Shown in pieces: positions 34,698-43,191 of a DNA stretch of 64,000 nt. Made by a program: the position numbers and the translations under genes. Source of the stretch: Bacteroidales bacterium (GTDB taxonomy: Bacteria > Bacteroidota > Bacteroidia > Bacteroidales > VadinHA17); assembly GCA_022865305.1 (NCBI GenBank), contig JALHSP010000034.1:34108-98107 (forward strand), read 5' to 3'. Numbering within the stretch: position 1 is the first letter of the stretch; each line of letters opens with the position of its first letter. The notes beneath the pieces are model-generated. The model saw nothing but the letters and a program-made list of their open reading frames with translations, searched no databases and had not been told where the DNA came from.

Positions 34698-37355
34698 TTA
34701 TTTTAATCCAAACCGATAACTTAACTTGATGAGGAATACATTTTTGGGTATATTGTTGTCTCTGTCAAATAAATCACCAATATCGCTGAATAAATTCATC
34801 ACCCCTGAACCATTTGAATAGCTTCTGGTCTGGCTCCAGACCAGGTAAACCGTTGATCCGGGATTATATTCCCATCTCACAACAAGGTTGGAAAGGAATT
34901 CCTGAATATTAAAATCATTATTCCCGATTGTATAATCAGTCGTTCCATCTATATATTCATCAATCCTATAATTATTATTTTCAGTATCAAAGGTTTTCTG
35001 GGCGGTTGAGTAAGTCCAGAATCTCTCCCTGAATTCTTCTGCCATCGGAGCAAGAATGTATTTATGATCATAATACTTTCCTGTAGCAACAAATGGCTGC
35101 CCCCAGTATTGCAGAGTAAGATCAGGGCTCAGATTCAGATTTATCCTGAAAGAGGCATTTATTGTTTTCCTGTCAATGCTTGCAAAAATATACTTATCCT
35201 TGCCATTATAGTTTAATCTTCTTACATACTGAAGTTCAGAAAATGATTTGCTGAATCCGGGGCTCAGGGTAAGAAACAGGAAATTAGTTGGTTTATAGGT
35301 AACATCCAGTTCAGTGTACAGGCTTCTTGAGTTGTTTTCATTGCCTTTTGATCCGTTTGCAAAAACATTAAATACCAGTTTTTTGCGATTGTCAGTAGAG
35401 AAGCCGATACGGGCGTTTGTACTGCCTGGCATCCTCATCATCGGACCACCACGGAGCATTCCCGTTGAGAGTGAAGAACCGTTAAAATTGCCTCCTGTCC
35501 AGGCGCTCCAGTAGTTTTTCAGATTTATTGATGCATTCCATTCAAAACCTTTCCCTGTGAGGTCGCCTCCAAAATTATAAACGAAGTAGAAATCTCCGTT
35601 GATATTGAAACTCCGGTAGATCCACTTTGGGTCCCACTGGTTATATCCGGCCGCCAATACGGTAAGAACCTCATCTGCCTGCTGGATATATCCCAGGTCA
35701 TTTGTTTCAAATCCTGGGGTTCTCCATAAGACACAACCCAGGAGGAACAGGTGGCCGTTGAGTTTCTGTATCTGCATCCTGCCTCCTGAACCGGTAAGAG
35801 ATGTACGTTCAGGATCAAAAACCGTATAATCATTATCAGGCCGCTGGAAGTATCTTGCAGAAGATCTCTGTGTTAATTCCAGTACCTCTTTTGAACCGTT
35901 CACCTGACTAAGGGCTGCATTCAGGTTAAACATCCAGCTTTTTTTCCTGAAGTACTGTGTAAAGTCAAATCCGCCGGAATAGGCAGACTTATGCATATAG
36001 CTGCCAAGATTATCATCCAGATCCCGGTTAGTGCTTGTAATTATACCTCCGAGTATAGTATTTCCATCCTTAAAATCTCTTTGAACTCTGCCTACTAAAT
36101 AATTTGTAAGTGGCTCAACAGTCTCGAACGTTCTGCCACCGGTAGTATCTATTTCAGCTTTTTCCTCTGCTGTTACTGCCTCAATAAAACCGAGAGATAG
36201 TCCATTCTTTGTTTTTCCTGTAAGTTTGGCTGCCCCGAGGATGCTTGTAAAACCAGGCACATCGGCATTCCACCCGTCATTGAGGTTCGGATATCCCTGT
36301 GGCCTGCGACCTATCCGCCTGGAATAAAACAGGTTGTCGTTACCAACATCACCATCACCAAGTCCAATGTTGAAATTTGTAATATTGTTGCCTTCAATAA
36401 AGAAGGGTCTTTTTTCCTGGAAAAAGGTTTCGTATGCCGTAAGATTTACCTCTGACGGATCAGCTTCAACTTGCCCGAAATCGGGATTTATGGTAAGATC
36501 CATCGTCATGTTGTTGGTAACGCCAATTTTTGCATCTATACCACCATTTATTCTATACTTCCGGCCTTTTGCCATAAAGGGATTTTCCGGTTCTTTCTTA
36601 AATGTCTGGGCTTTTGCAACACCGTATGGTGTAACATCGAATATTTTGCGGGGTTTGATTTGTTCGAGTCCGGACAGTTCACCAAACATATGGACAAATC
36701 CGGGTGCGTCTGAAGGAATATGCTGCCAGAAGTCGGTTTCATTTTTTCTGTAAAAAATCCGGGCCATCTCCAGACCCCAGACATCTCCGGAATTTTTTTC
36801 GAATCTGACCTGGCTGAAAGGAATTTTTATCTCTGCAATCCAGCCTTCGTTGTTAATAGAGGTTTTTACCCACCAGTTAGGATCCCATGATTGATTCTCA
36901 TTCTGCCCGTCGTTCGTGAGCATAAAGTCGTACTTTACACTGGCAGAACTTACCCCGAAGACAAATCCGGTACGGAGATCATGAAAGCTGTCGACAATTA
37001 TTGCAACAAGATCGCCGTCAACCTGGTCTCTGCGGGTCATGCGGTTAACAATACTGTCCGGACTTGTATCAAATGCTTTGAAAGCGACATACAGATTGTC
37101 TTCATCGAAAAGGATTTTAAATTCAGTCCTCTGTGATGCCTGTTTCCCATTATATGGTTCATTCTGTATAAAATCATCTATCCAAGTTCCTTCATTCCAG
37201 GCTTCATCGTCAAGGATCCCGTTTATTTCAGGAGCAACCTGCACTTTGGTCGCCTGATACCTCTTCTTCTCAGGATTCTGTTTCTCAGTGTTCTGTCCAA
37301 AAGCAAATGAAACAATCAGAAATATAATTGTAACTGAGGTTAAAATTTTTTTCAT
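34698..37355 (-). CDS. CBM9-like plus DUF5916 outer-membrane protein
   Basis: 885 residues from the ATG at 37355, where a signal peptide begins (MKKILTSVTIIFLIVSFAFG); the frame is open 32 codons further upstream without signal-like sequence. Residues about 25-210 form a CBM9-type domain (APEINGILDDEAWNEGTW, FKILFDEDNLYVAFKAFD). The rest is a DUF5916 region with a probable outer-membrane beta-barrel: NPDFGQVEADPSEVNLTAYE, FFQEKRPFFIEG, and the ending FLIKLSYRFGLK. The family is common in Bacteroidota; its function is unknown. It has a strong terminator downstream and faces the ThuA gene divergently. Confidence 0.88.
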   Translation of the reverse strand: MKKILTSVTIIFLIVSFAFGQNTEKQNPEKKRYQATKVQVAPEINGILDDEAWNEGTWIDDFIQNEPYNGKQASQRTEFKILFDEDNLYVAFKAFDTSPDSIVNRMTRRDQVDGDLVAIIVDSFHDLRTGFVFGVSSASVKYDFMLTNDGQNENQSWDPNWWVKTSINNEGWIAEIKIPFSQVRFEKNSGDVWGLEMARIFYRKNETDFWQHIPSDAPGFVHMFGELSGLEQIKPRKIFDVTPYGVAKAQTFKKEPENPFMAKGRKYRINGGIDAKIGVTNNMTMDLTINPDFGQVEADPSEVNLTAYETFFQEKRPFFIEGNNITNFNIGLGDGDVGNDNLFYSRRIGRRPQGYPNLNDGWNADVPGFTSILGAAKLTGKTKNGLSLGFIEAVTAEEKAEIDTTGGRTFETVEPLTNYLVGRVQRDFKDGNTILGGIITSTNRDLDDNLGSYMHKSAYSGGFDFTQYFRKKSWMFNLNAALSQVNGSKEVLELTQRSSARYFQRPDNDYTVFDPERTSLTGSGGRMQIQKLNGHLFLLGCVLWRTPGFETNDLGYIQQADEVLTVLAAGYNQWDPKWIYRSFNINGDFYFVYNFGGDLTGKGFEWNASINLKNYWSAWTGGNFNGSSLSTGMLRGGPMMRMPGSTNARIGFSTDNRKKLVFNVFANGSKGNENNSRSLYTELDVTYKPTNFLFLTLSPGFSKSFSELQYVRRLNYNGKDKYIFASIDRKTINASFRINLNLSPDLTLQYWGQPFVATGKYYDHKYILAPMAEEFRERFWTYSTAQKTFDTENNNYRIDEYIDGTTDYTIGNNDFNIQEFLSNLVVRWEYNPGSTVYLVWSQTRSYSNGSGVMNLFSDIGDLFDRDNNIPKNVFLIKLSYRFGLK

Positions 37356-37556
37356 GCAAAGAGTCAGTTTTGGATGGTTTACTTGATAAGGACGTTCAAG
37401 AATGCAAATTGATGCAAAAAAACATAATTTATAATAATTACAAATTGTCATTTATAGATGTTGATTTATATAAAACAAAGACATTTTAATGGTATTTAAA
37501 CCCTATATCAAAAGTTAAATATTAAAATTACTATCTTCGGCTAAAATCTTTTACCA

Positions 37557-38375
37557 ATGGTTACACGCAGATCATTTATTTCAAAAAGTGCCGTCGCTGC
37601 AGCAGCAGCTATTATAACTCCTTCGGTTTTCAGCCGGAGTTTTCTCCCCGAGGTAAACTCTACCCTTAATGGTAAAAAAGTTCTGATTGTATGGGGAGGA
37701 TGGATGGGACATGAACCTGATAAATGCAGGGATATTTTTGTTCCATGGATGGAGTCAGAAGGGGCAAAGGTCACTGTTTCAGATACCCTTGAGGCTTATG
37801 TTTCGATGGATTTAAAGAAAGATTTTGACCTCATTGTCCAGGCATGGACTATGGGAACAATTGCAGGCAACCAGGAAAAAGCCCTGCTTGAGGCAGTTAA
37901 AAGCGGAGTCGGCCTTGCAGGATGGCACGGAGGACTGGGAGATTCATTCAGAAATAACACTGAATACCAGTTTATGGTTGGAGGCCAGTGGGTGGCTCAT
38001 CCTGGAGGTGTGATTGATTACAGGGTAAATATCACCGATCATAAAGATCCTGTGACAAAAGGACTCTCAGATTTTGATATGCATTCCGAACAATATTTTG
38101 TGCATGTCGATCCAAACGTTAAAGTACTTGCCACTACAACATTTACCGATAAAAATGCCCCCTGGATAGGTGGAAGCATTGTGCCTGTGGTATGGAAGAA
38201 AGTTTATGGAAATGGAAGGGTATTTTATTCATCTCTTGGTCATGTTGCCGGTGATTTTAAAGTGCCGGGCGCTTTAGAAATACAAAAAAGAGGTATCAGA
38301 TGGGCTTGTATGAGTAAATATGAACCAATGGAGGAATGGAAACAGCCTGTTTATAAAGCTGGTAAGAACAAATAG
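37557..38375 (+). CDS. ThuA-like domain protein with Tat signal
   Basis: 272 residues with a twin-arginine signal (TRRSFISKSAVAAAAAI). The ThuA fold (glutamine-amidotransferase-like, no nucleophilic Cys) is indicated by VLIVWGGWMGHEPDKC, GLAGWHGGLGDSFRNN, DHKDPVTKGLSDFDMHSEQY, VPVVWKKVYGNGRVFYSSLGH and the final ALEIQKRGIRWAC. ThuA proteins take part in sugar utilisation (trehalose or 3-keto-glycoside pathways), but no specific role can be assigned here. It follows a 201-bp divergent promoter region shared with the DUF5916 gene. Confidence 0.88.
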   Translation: MVTRRSFISKSAVAAAAAIITPSVFSRSFLPEVNSTLNGKKVLIVWGGWMGHEPDKCRDIFVPWMESEGAKVTVSDTLEAYVSMDLKKDFDLIVQAWTMGTIAGNQEKALLEAVKSGVGLAGWHGGLGDSFRNNTEYQFMVGGQWVAHPGGVIDYRVNITDHKDPVTKGLSDFDMHSEQYFVHVDPNVKVLATTTFTDKNAPWIGGSIVPVVWKKVYGNGRVFYSSLGHVAGDFKVPGALEIQKRGIRWACMSKYEPMEEWKQPVYKAGKNK

Positions 38376-38381
38376 CTCATT

Positions 38382-38729
38382 TTAATCATAGAGTTTAATA
38401 AACTCATATGTATTGCCGGTATACTCCAGAAATCGCAGGAAATCGGATTTAGCTATTACAAGAGAAGCAGTGTTGTCATTGGGATGAAAAGCGAGACGAT
38501 CAGATTCATTTAATTTCTCATCCATAAACAGATGAACATGTTTCTCTTTATCATTAATCAGTCCGAATGGTGAAACAGAACCAGGTTCGATGTTTTTGCA
38601 TCTGCCTGAGCTGTAGTCCCTCCAGTGGATCTTTGCATCTTCAATAGTAGCCAGCGGGGGATGTTCGTGATATTCGAACGCTACATTGAGTTTTTCAAGC
38701 AGCTCAAAGAGTTCTTTTTGTCCTCTCAT
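38382..38729 (-). pseudogene. Prolyl-tRNA editing deacylase (ProX/YbaK-like) with internal deletion
   Basis: 115 residues from the ATG at 38729. Both ends match ProX-type deacylases (ELLEKLNVAFEYHEHPPLAT, HWRDYSSGRCKN, then EPGSVSPFGLINDKEKHVH and LEYTGNTYEFIKLYD). Between CKN and EPGSVSPFGL the family normally has about 50 residues, including core strands and the LFF segment after the conserved Lys; here they are joined directly, in frame. Normal enzymes hydrolyse mischarged Ala-/Cys-tRNA. With this much of the fold missing, activity is doubtful, so it is listed as a likely pseudogene, though a shortened protein could still be made. It overlaps the SiaC-like gene by 26 bp. Confidence 0.65.
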
Positions 38730-39144
38730 CAGGATTTTTGGGTTTCGGGATATAGGAGAATTCCATTCCCACAAGCAAGGCAATGTCGACTCCTGCATCT
38801 TTCAGATCAATATCTTCCTCATCATAGTACCATTCTGCCAGTACCGGAACGCCTGCAGGTAAAAGTCTTTTGAGTTCGATAAAAATATCAAATAAGAATT
38901 TTGCAGATGAGGAATTAAAATATGAAAGATCAGTTTTAAATCTGAGAGGATGATCAGAGGTGAAAATTTTGTCTTCTCCTTCAATAATATCATCAATGAA
39001 TGCCTTTATCCAGTCTATAACAGGATAGTAAAGTGCACGGACATCTTCAGGGGAAGATCTTCCGCGGATAAAAAAAATATTCTTGTCAGGGGAAAAATGA
39101 ATCTCAGGAGTATTACGGGTTGGTTCGATATAAAGTCTTTGCAT
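38704..39144 (-). CDS. SiaC-like regulatory phosphoprotein (DUF1987)
   Basis: 146 residues from the ATG at 39144 (MQRLYIEPTRNTPEIHFSPD), the family's normal start and length; the frame is open further upstream to 39333 into the rnhA gene. DUF1987/SiaC proteins are phosphorylated by SiaB kinases and dephosphorylated by PP2C-type SiaA phosphatases, controlling signalling such as diguanylate cyclase activity in Pseudomonas. The phospho-acceptor region is probably the Ser/Thr-rich segment LSYFNSSSAKFL. No siaB is adjacent; the only PP2C-type phosphatase in the window is at 54310-57498. Confidence 0.8.
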   Translation of the reverse strand: MQRLYIEPTRNTPEIHFSPDKNIFFIRGRSSPEDVRALYYPVIDWIKAFIDDIIEGEDKIFTSDHPLRFKTDLSYFNSSSAKFLFDIFIELKRLLPAGVPVLAEWYYDEEDIDLKDAGVDIALLVGMEFSYIPKPKNPDERTKRTL

Positions 39145-39202
39145 CTGCAGGCCTTTTTTACAAAAATGCACCAATATTTTATTAAATGCAAAAGTTTTTA
39201 TA

Positions 39203-39694
39203 TCAGTGGGAATTGCTGAATAACATGTTGCTCTCAGTTTCGGGATTATAGCCTGTATCTTCGATGAGATTATTCTTCGTTGAAGCTTCAACGGCCATCC
39301 TGTCACAAAGGTCATTTTCAGGATCGCTGGCATGTCCCTTTATCCAGACAAATTTTACATTATGCCTGCGGTAAATCTTAAGAAATCTAAGCCAGAGGTC
39401 CTGGTTCTTTTTCTTTTTGAAAGCTTTTGATTCCCATTGGAATACCCATCCTTTTTCGACTGCATCTGCGACGTATCTTGAATCAGTATAAACAACAACA
39501 TTGCTGCCGGGTTTTTTCAGCGCTTCAAGTCCTGCAATTACTGCCATAAGCTCCATCCTGTTGTTGGTTGTCAGCCTGAACCCCTGTGACTTTTCCAGCC
39601 GGTGTTTGCCTGAGATAAGAACAACCCCATAGCCACCTGGACCAGGATTTCCGCTTGAAGCTCCGTCAGAATATATGGTTATGTTACATGACAT
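39203..39694 (-). CDS. rnhA: Ribonuclease HI
   Basis: 163 residues. It degrades the RNA strand of RNA-DNA hybrids. The four acidic catalytic residues are visible in order: Asp in IYSDGASSGNPGPGG, Glu in NNRMELMAVI, Asp in VYTDSRYVADA and Asp in GHASDPENDLCD. It has the basic handle region (WESKAFKKKKNQDLW). The start overlaps the end of marC by 11 bp on the same strand, so marC-rnhA-SiaC-like look like one transcription unit. Confidence 0.96.
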   Translation of the reverse strand: MSCNITIYSDGASSGNPGPGGYGVVLISGKHRLEKSQGFRLTTNNRMELMAVIAGLEALKKPGSNVVVYTDSRYVADAVEKGWVFQWESKAFKKKKNQDLWLRFLKIYRRHNVKFVWIKGHASDPENDLCDRMAVEASTKNNLIEDTGYNPETESNMLFSNSH

Positions 39695-40268
39695 GTGGAA
39701 GGACTATACCGGTATTTGTGAGGAAAAGCTTTATTGCAATCGATAAAAGGATTATGCCAAACACTTTTTTGAGTATGTGCAAACCTCCAATGCCGAGCAT
39801 TCTTTCGAACCAAGAGGTAAGTTTTAGTACGAAATAGACAATGACCATATTAAGAATAAGGGCGATTAATATGTTTATTGAATGATATTCGGCTTTTAAC
39901 GAAAGTATTGTTGTTATTGAACCAGCTCCTGCAATTAGTGGAAAAGCAATAGGTACAATTGATCCGCCACCGGTAGAATTGTGTTTAAAAAGCTCAATAC
40001 CAAGAACCATTTCCATTCCTATAAGGAAAATAATGAACGACCCTGCGATGGCAAATGACGAGACATCCACACCAAAAATACCAAGTAATGGACTTCCGAT
40101 GTATAAAAAAGCCAGGAATATAACAAATGAGACCAGGGTAGCCTTACCTGGTTCAACATCACCTGATTTTGACTTTATATCAAGAATTATAGGGATCGAT
40201 CCGGGAATATCGATTATGGCAAACAAAACCATAAAGGCTGCAATAATTTCTACTATATTAATTTGCAT
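39684..40268 (-). CDS. MarC-family integral membrane protein
   Basis: 194 residues from the ATG at 40268 (MQINIVEIIAAFMVLFAIID); the frame extends 23 codons upstream without family resemblance. Six membrane segments are apparent with MarC features: FAIIDIPGSIPIIL, FLIGMEMVLGIELF, IVPIAFPLIAGAGSITTILS, and the final GLHILKKVFGIILLSIAIKL. The family resembles transporters, but the substrate is unknown and the name's link to multiple antibiotic resistance is historical. It overlaps rnhA and lies 89 bp after rnhB. Confidence 0.92.
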   Translation of the reverse strand: MQINIVEIIAAFMVLFAIIDIPGSIPIILDIKSKSGDVEPGKATLVSFVIFLAFLYIGSPLLGIFGVDVSSFAIAGSFIIFLIGMEMVLGIELFKHNSTGGGSIVPIAFPLIAGAGSITTILSLKAEYHSINILIALILNMVIVYFVLKLTSWFERMLGIGGLHILKKVFGIILLSIAIKLFLTNTGIVLPHVM

Positions 40269-40357
40269 GGATTCAGAATTTTGGTGCAAATGTATGCAGA
40301 AAAAATCAGAAAACTTTACCCCATCGGGTATCCTCATGAAGTTGCGCTCAATAAATA

Positions 40358-40957
40358 TTAAAATTCAAAAGCCATCTGGGTATCAAAAAGTGTGAACGAT
40401 TTCCGGTGGTAAGGAGTGATCCCATGTTTCATGATTGCATCTCGGTGCAGGGAGGTAGCATATCCCTTGTTTTTATTCCAGCCGTACAGGGGGAATTCAT
40501 TATGGATCTTTTCCATATATTCATCCCTGAATGTTTTTGCCAGTACTGATGCTGCTGCGATTGAGAAGAATAATCCATCACCTCTTATAATTGTCTTATA
40601 TCCAATGTTCTTATATGGAAAAAACCTGTTTCCGTCTATCAGGAGGAACTGGGGCTTTTTTTTTAGTCCTTCAACTGCAAGGTGCATTGCCTTTATTGAA
40701 GCCCTCAGGATATTGAGTTCATCAATTTCACGGTTATCGATAAATGCAACATTCCATGCTATTGCCGAACTTATTATTTCATCTCTCAGGATAGTTCTCA
40801 GATTTGGCGTAAGTTTCTTAGAATCAGTAAGTACGGGATGCCTGTAATTCTTTGGAAGGATTACCGCTGCAGCCACCACTGGACCCGCCAGGCAACCTCT
40901 TCCGGCTTCATCACAGCCGGCTTCAGTTAGATTATGATACAGATACGACTTAAGCAT
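40358..40957 (-). CDS. rnhB: Ribonuclease HII
   Basis: 199 residues, normal for RNase HII, which removes ribonucleotides misincorporated in DNA. Catalytic motif CDEAGRGCLAGPVVAAAVIL holds the first Asp-Glu pair; the later acidic sites are in SIKAMHLAVEGL and LLIDGNRF, and the conserved region AAASVLAKTFRDEYM follows. It is unusual only in that both RNase H types are encoded within 1.8 kb on the same strand. Confidence 0.97.
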   Translation of the reverse strand: MLKSYLYHNLTEAGCDEAGRGCLAGPVVAAAVILPKNYRHPVLTDSKKLTPNLRTILRDEIISSAIAWNVAFIDNREIDELNILRASIKAMHLAVEGLKKKPQFLLIDGNRFFPYKNIGYKTIIRGDGLFFSIAAASVLAKTFRDEYMEKIHNEFPLYGWNKNKGYATSLHRDAIMKHGITPYHRKSFTLFDTQMAFEF

Positions 40958-41028
40958 TGCTTCTCTTAAAATCTTCCGGATAAAAGTAAAAAATATTATG
41001 ACCGTATAAAAAATTGAGTAATAAGAAA

Positions 41029-41054
41029 AATTTTTTACTTTTTAGTAAAAAATT
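41029..41054. promoter_or_regulatory. AT-rich perfect palindrome in the rnhB - T9SS protein intergenic region
   Basis: AATTTTTTACT - TTTT - AGTAAAAAATT is an 11-bp perfect inverted repeat between divergent genes. It may be an operator or terminator-like hairpin. A -7 box TATTTTTG for the plus-strand gene lies downstream at 41112-41119. Confidence 0.4.
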
Positions 41055-41143
41055 AACATAAGTTTTTAACATATTTATCAACAAAAAATATTGTTTTGTC
41101 AAAAATTTATTTATTTTTGATGTCCCGAGAAGTTTTTGTAAGA

Positions 41144-41647
41144 ATGATAAAAGGGACAAAAATTCTAGTATTTGTACTAACAATTTCCTGGACGAGTGCT
41201 TTTAGTCAGCAACTTTCGCACCAGGTACTTGTTCCTCTTGCTGGCGTCATATCTAACTCCCAGGTTAGTTATTCCCAGACTGTCGGTGAGACAGCAGTGC
41301 AGATTATAAGTTGTCCGGCGTATATTTTCACTCAGGGATTTCAGCAACCCAGGATGATTAAACAGACCTCTGATGATGAACACACAGGAGATGATATTAA
41401 GGTCTATCCGAATCCTGTGTCGGATTATGTATACATTGAGCTATACGGCGAAACAGCAAGGACTTTCAAAATTGATATTATCAATATTACAGGGACTATA
41501 GTTCTTACTGATAAAAGAGTCTTTTATGACCAGTTCTGGTACAAGGAACCATATAATATTCAAAACCTCATAAGAGGATTTTACCTTATAAGGATTTCTA
41601 CTGATGATAGAACAATAAACCGCATATTCAAGATTGAAAAGATTTAA
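41144..41647 (+). CDS. Small secreted protein with T9SS type A sorting domain
   Basis: 167 residues from the ATG at 41144, which opens signal peptide MIKGTKILVFVLTISWTSAF; in-frame starts further upstream (ATG 41120) place extra charged residues before it. The mature N-terminal part is short (LVPLAGVISNSQVSYSQTVG, a pattern seen in many Bacteroidota T9SS cargo proteins), and the rest is the sorting domain (KVYPNPVSDYVYIELYG ... IRGFYLIRISTDD). There is almost no room for an enzymatic domain, so it may be a structural surface protein. It lies 11 bp before the collagen-like/C1q-like gene, probably in one operon. Confidence 0.8.
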   Translation: MIKGTKILVFVLTISWTSAFSQQLSHQVLVPLAGVISNSQVSYSQTVGETAVQIISCPAYIFTQGFQQPRMIKQTSDDEHTGDDIKVYPNPVSDYVYIELYGETARTFKIDIINITGTIVLTDKRVFYDQFWYKEPYNIQNLIRGFYLIRISTDDRTINRIFKIEKI

Positions 41648-41658
41648 ACCTGACTCAT

Positions 41659-42855
41659 ATGGCTTCAATTTTTACAAAGAAAAACCTGATTTTGTTGACA
41701 CTTGGAGTTTTAAGTGCAAATGTTTTTGCTCAGAATAATGTTCCTCTTGGGATTCATTACCAGGCAGTTGCCAGAGATAATTATGGCAATGAACTTGTCA
41801 GCAGGAAAATAAGCGTTAAGTTTTCGATAATTTCGGGTGATCCTTTAAGTCCCGCAGTTTATCAGGAGCTTCATCAGGACGTAAACACTTCGCAGTTTGG
41901 TGTCTTTTCAATTATTATTGGTCATGGAGTGCCGACAGGCAGTGCACCGTGTGGTGAATTATCAGAGATTTCATGGGATCAGGCGAATCATTATCTTAAG
42001 GTCGAGGTTAAATTTGAAAACGATTTTTTGGATATGGGTACAATGCAGTTCCTTGCTGTTCCCTATGCTTTGTATGCACAGAAATCACTGGAACCCGGGC
42101 CTGCCGGGCCAAAAGGTGATCCGGGACCAAAAGGCGATCCGGGCGATCCGGCATCGGATAACCAGACACTATCAGTAGTTAATGTTGACGGGTCAGATTA
42201 TCTTGCCATTTTAAACGGTAACCAGGTAAAAATATCAGCCATTGAAAAAGACGGAGATCCGACAAATGAAATTCAGGATCTGACTTATGATGCTGTTAAC
42301 AGGGTTTTACGTCTATCGAAAAGTTCAACCTCAGTAATTGATCTGACTGAACTTAAGAATGATGCAGATGCAAGTCCTACAAATGAAATACAGGCTCTAA
42401 CATACAATCCGGATAATCATATATTGACTTTATCTATTGGAGGTGGTACTCCAACAATTGACCCGTTAATTGCATTCAGAGCTGGTATTCTGTCTACTGT
42501 TAACTTGCCTGATGCTACAGAAGCTCCAATAATATTTGACCAGTCAACCGGAAATAATTATAATGATGGTGCAAATTATAACTATGCAACAGGCAATTTT
42601 ATACCTCCTTATAATGGTATTTATACATTTAATGTTTCTTTAAACCTACCAACCAATGCTTCAGTGATAGTTAAAATTGCAGGACGTGAGGATGAAAAAA
42701 TCATTGGTTCGTATGCATCTGGAGGAATATTCACGGGAAGTGTGACAATGAAACTTACTCCTCTGAATGTAGTTAACGTTGTGGTTAAACAAATAAATGG
42801 TTTTCCAATCCCATTTAATTTTTCTGGTTATTTTTCAGGCTTTAAAGTATATTAA
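41659..42855 (+). CDS. Secreted protein with collagen-like segment and C1q/TNF-like domain
   Basis: 398 residues with a signal peptide ending VFAQ. Residues about 25-145 form an N-terminal beta domain common to Bacteroidota surface proteins (GIHYQAVARDNYGNELVSR). Residues 147-164 are six Gly-X-Y triplets (GPAGPKGDPGPKGDPGDP). Two repeats PTNEIQxLTY follow (about 195-270), and residues about 275-398 look like a C1q/TNF-type jelly roll (IAFRAGILS ... FIPPYNGIYTFNVSLNL ... FSGYFSGFKVY). Collagen-like stretches with C1q-like heads suggest a trimeric surface fibre, perhaps for adhesion. No cell-wall or T9SS sorting signal is visible at its own C-terminus. Confidence 0.75.
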   Translation: MASIFTKKNLILLTLGVLSANVFAQNNVPLGIHYQAVARDNYGNELVSRKISVKFSIISGDPLSPAVYQELHQDVNTSQFGVFSIIIGHGVPTGSAPCGELSEISWDQANHYLKVEVKFENDFLDMGTMQFLAVPYALYAQKSLEPGPAGPKGDPGPKGDPGDPASDNQTLSVVNVDGSDYLAILNGNQVKISAIEKDGDPTNEIQDLTYDAVNRVLRLSKSSTSVIDLTELKNDADASPTNEIQALTYNPDNHILTLSIGGGTPTIDPLIAFRAGILSTVNLPDATEAPIIFDQSTGNNYNDGANYNYATGNFIPPYNGIYTFNVSLNLPTNASVIVKIAGREDEKIIGSYASGGIFTGSVTMKLTPLNVVNVVVKQINGFPIPFNFSGYFSGFKVY

Positions 42856-42865
42856 TAGAATCATG

Positions 42866-42882
42866 GAACCCCTCCGGGGTTC
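42866..42882 (+). terminator. Terminator hairpin after the C1q-like gene
   Basis: GAACCCC-TCC-GGGGTTC, a 7-bp perfect stem followed by ATTTTTCT, 11 bp after the stop codon. Confidence 0.7.
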
Positions 42883-42917
42883 ATTTTTCTTGTGTGGATT
42901 GATGTACTAAAATTGTG

Positions 42918-42934
42918 AAATCCCTCCGGGATTT
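42918..42934. repeat. Second short palindrome of the CTCCGG type
   Basis: AAATCCC-TCC-GGGATTT has the same loop as the hairpin at 42866-42882 and looks like another member of the same family of intergenic palindromes; it is also followed by T-rich sequence. Confidence 0.55.
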
Positions 42935-42967
42935 TATTAAAAATGTTCATTTTATCAATAAATAAAT

Positions 42968-43105
42968 ACCGCGTAACGGTTCCATCAATTTTAGGAATTG
43001 GATGGTAAAATATATCATAAACCGCGGAGCGGTTCCACAATATTAGGTATTGGACGGCATAACATATCATAAACCGCGGAGCGGTTCCATCAATGTTCTC
43101 GGAAT
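42968..43105. repeat. Tandem array of ~52-bp units containing ACCGCGGAGCGGTTCC palindromes
   Basis: Three units start at 42968, 43021 and 43073. Each begins ACCGCGGAGCGGTTCCA (first copy ACCGCGTAACGGTTCCA), then an AT-rich tail TCAATTTTAGGAATTGGATGG...ATATCATAA. The core is an inverted repeat. The last unit is cut short at a GGAATTATTCCGAGG-containing segment. Such palindromes are found between genes in Bacteroidota; function is unknown. Confidence 0.7.
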
Positions 43106-43191
43106 TATTCCGAGGCTATATTATATGTTTTGAATTGTTTTTAAATTTCCGCATCAATAAAACCTTAATTTTGTACAAAATATTCTGTCTT

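Noticed and set aside
40416..40847. 143-codon plus-strand frame within rnhB
   Set aside because: It is antisense to the well-supported RNase HII gene and shows no recognisable domain.
42968..43105. CRISPR-like array
   Set aside because: The repeats are adjacent units with a similar AT-rich tail rather than repeats separated by unique spacers, and no cas gene is present.
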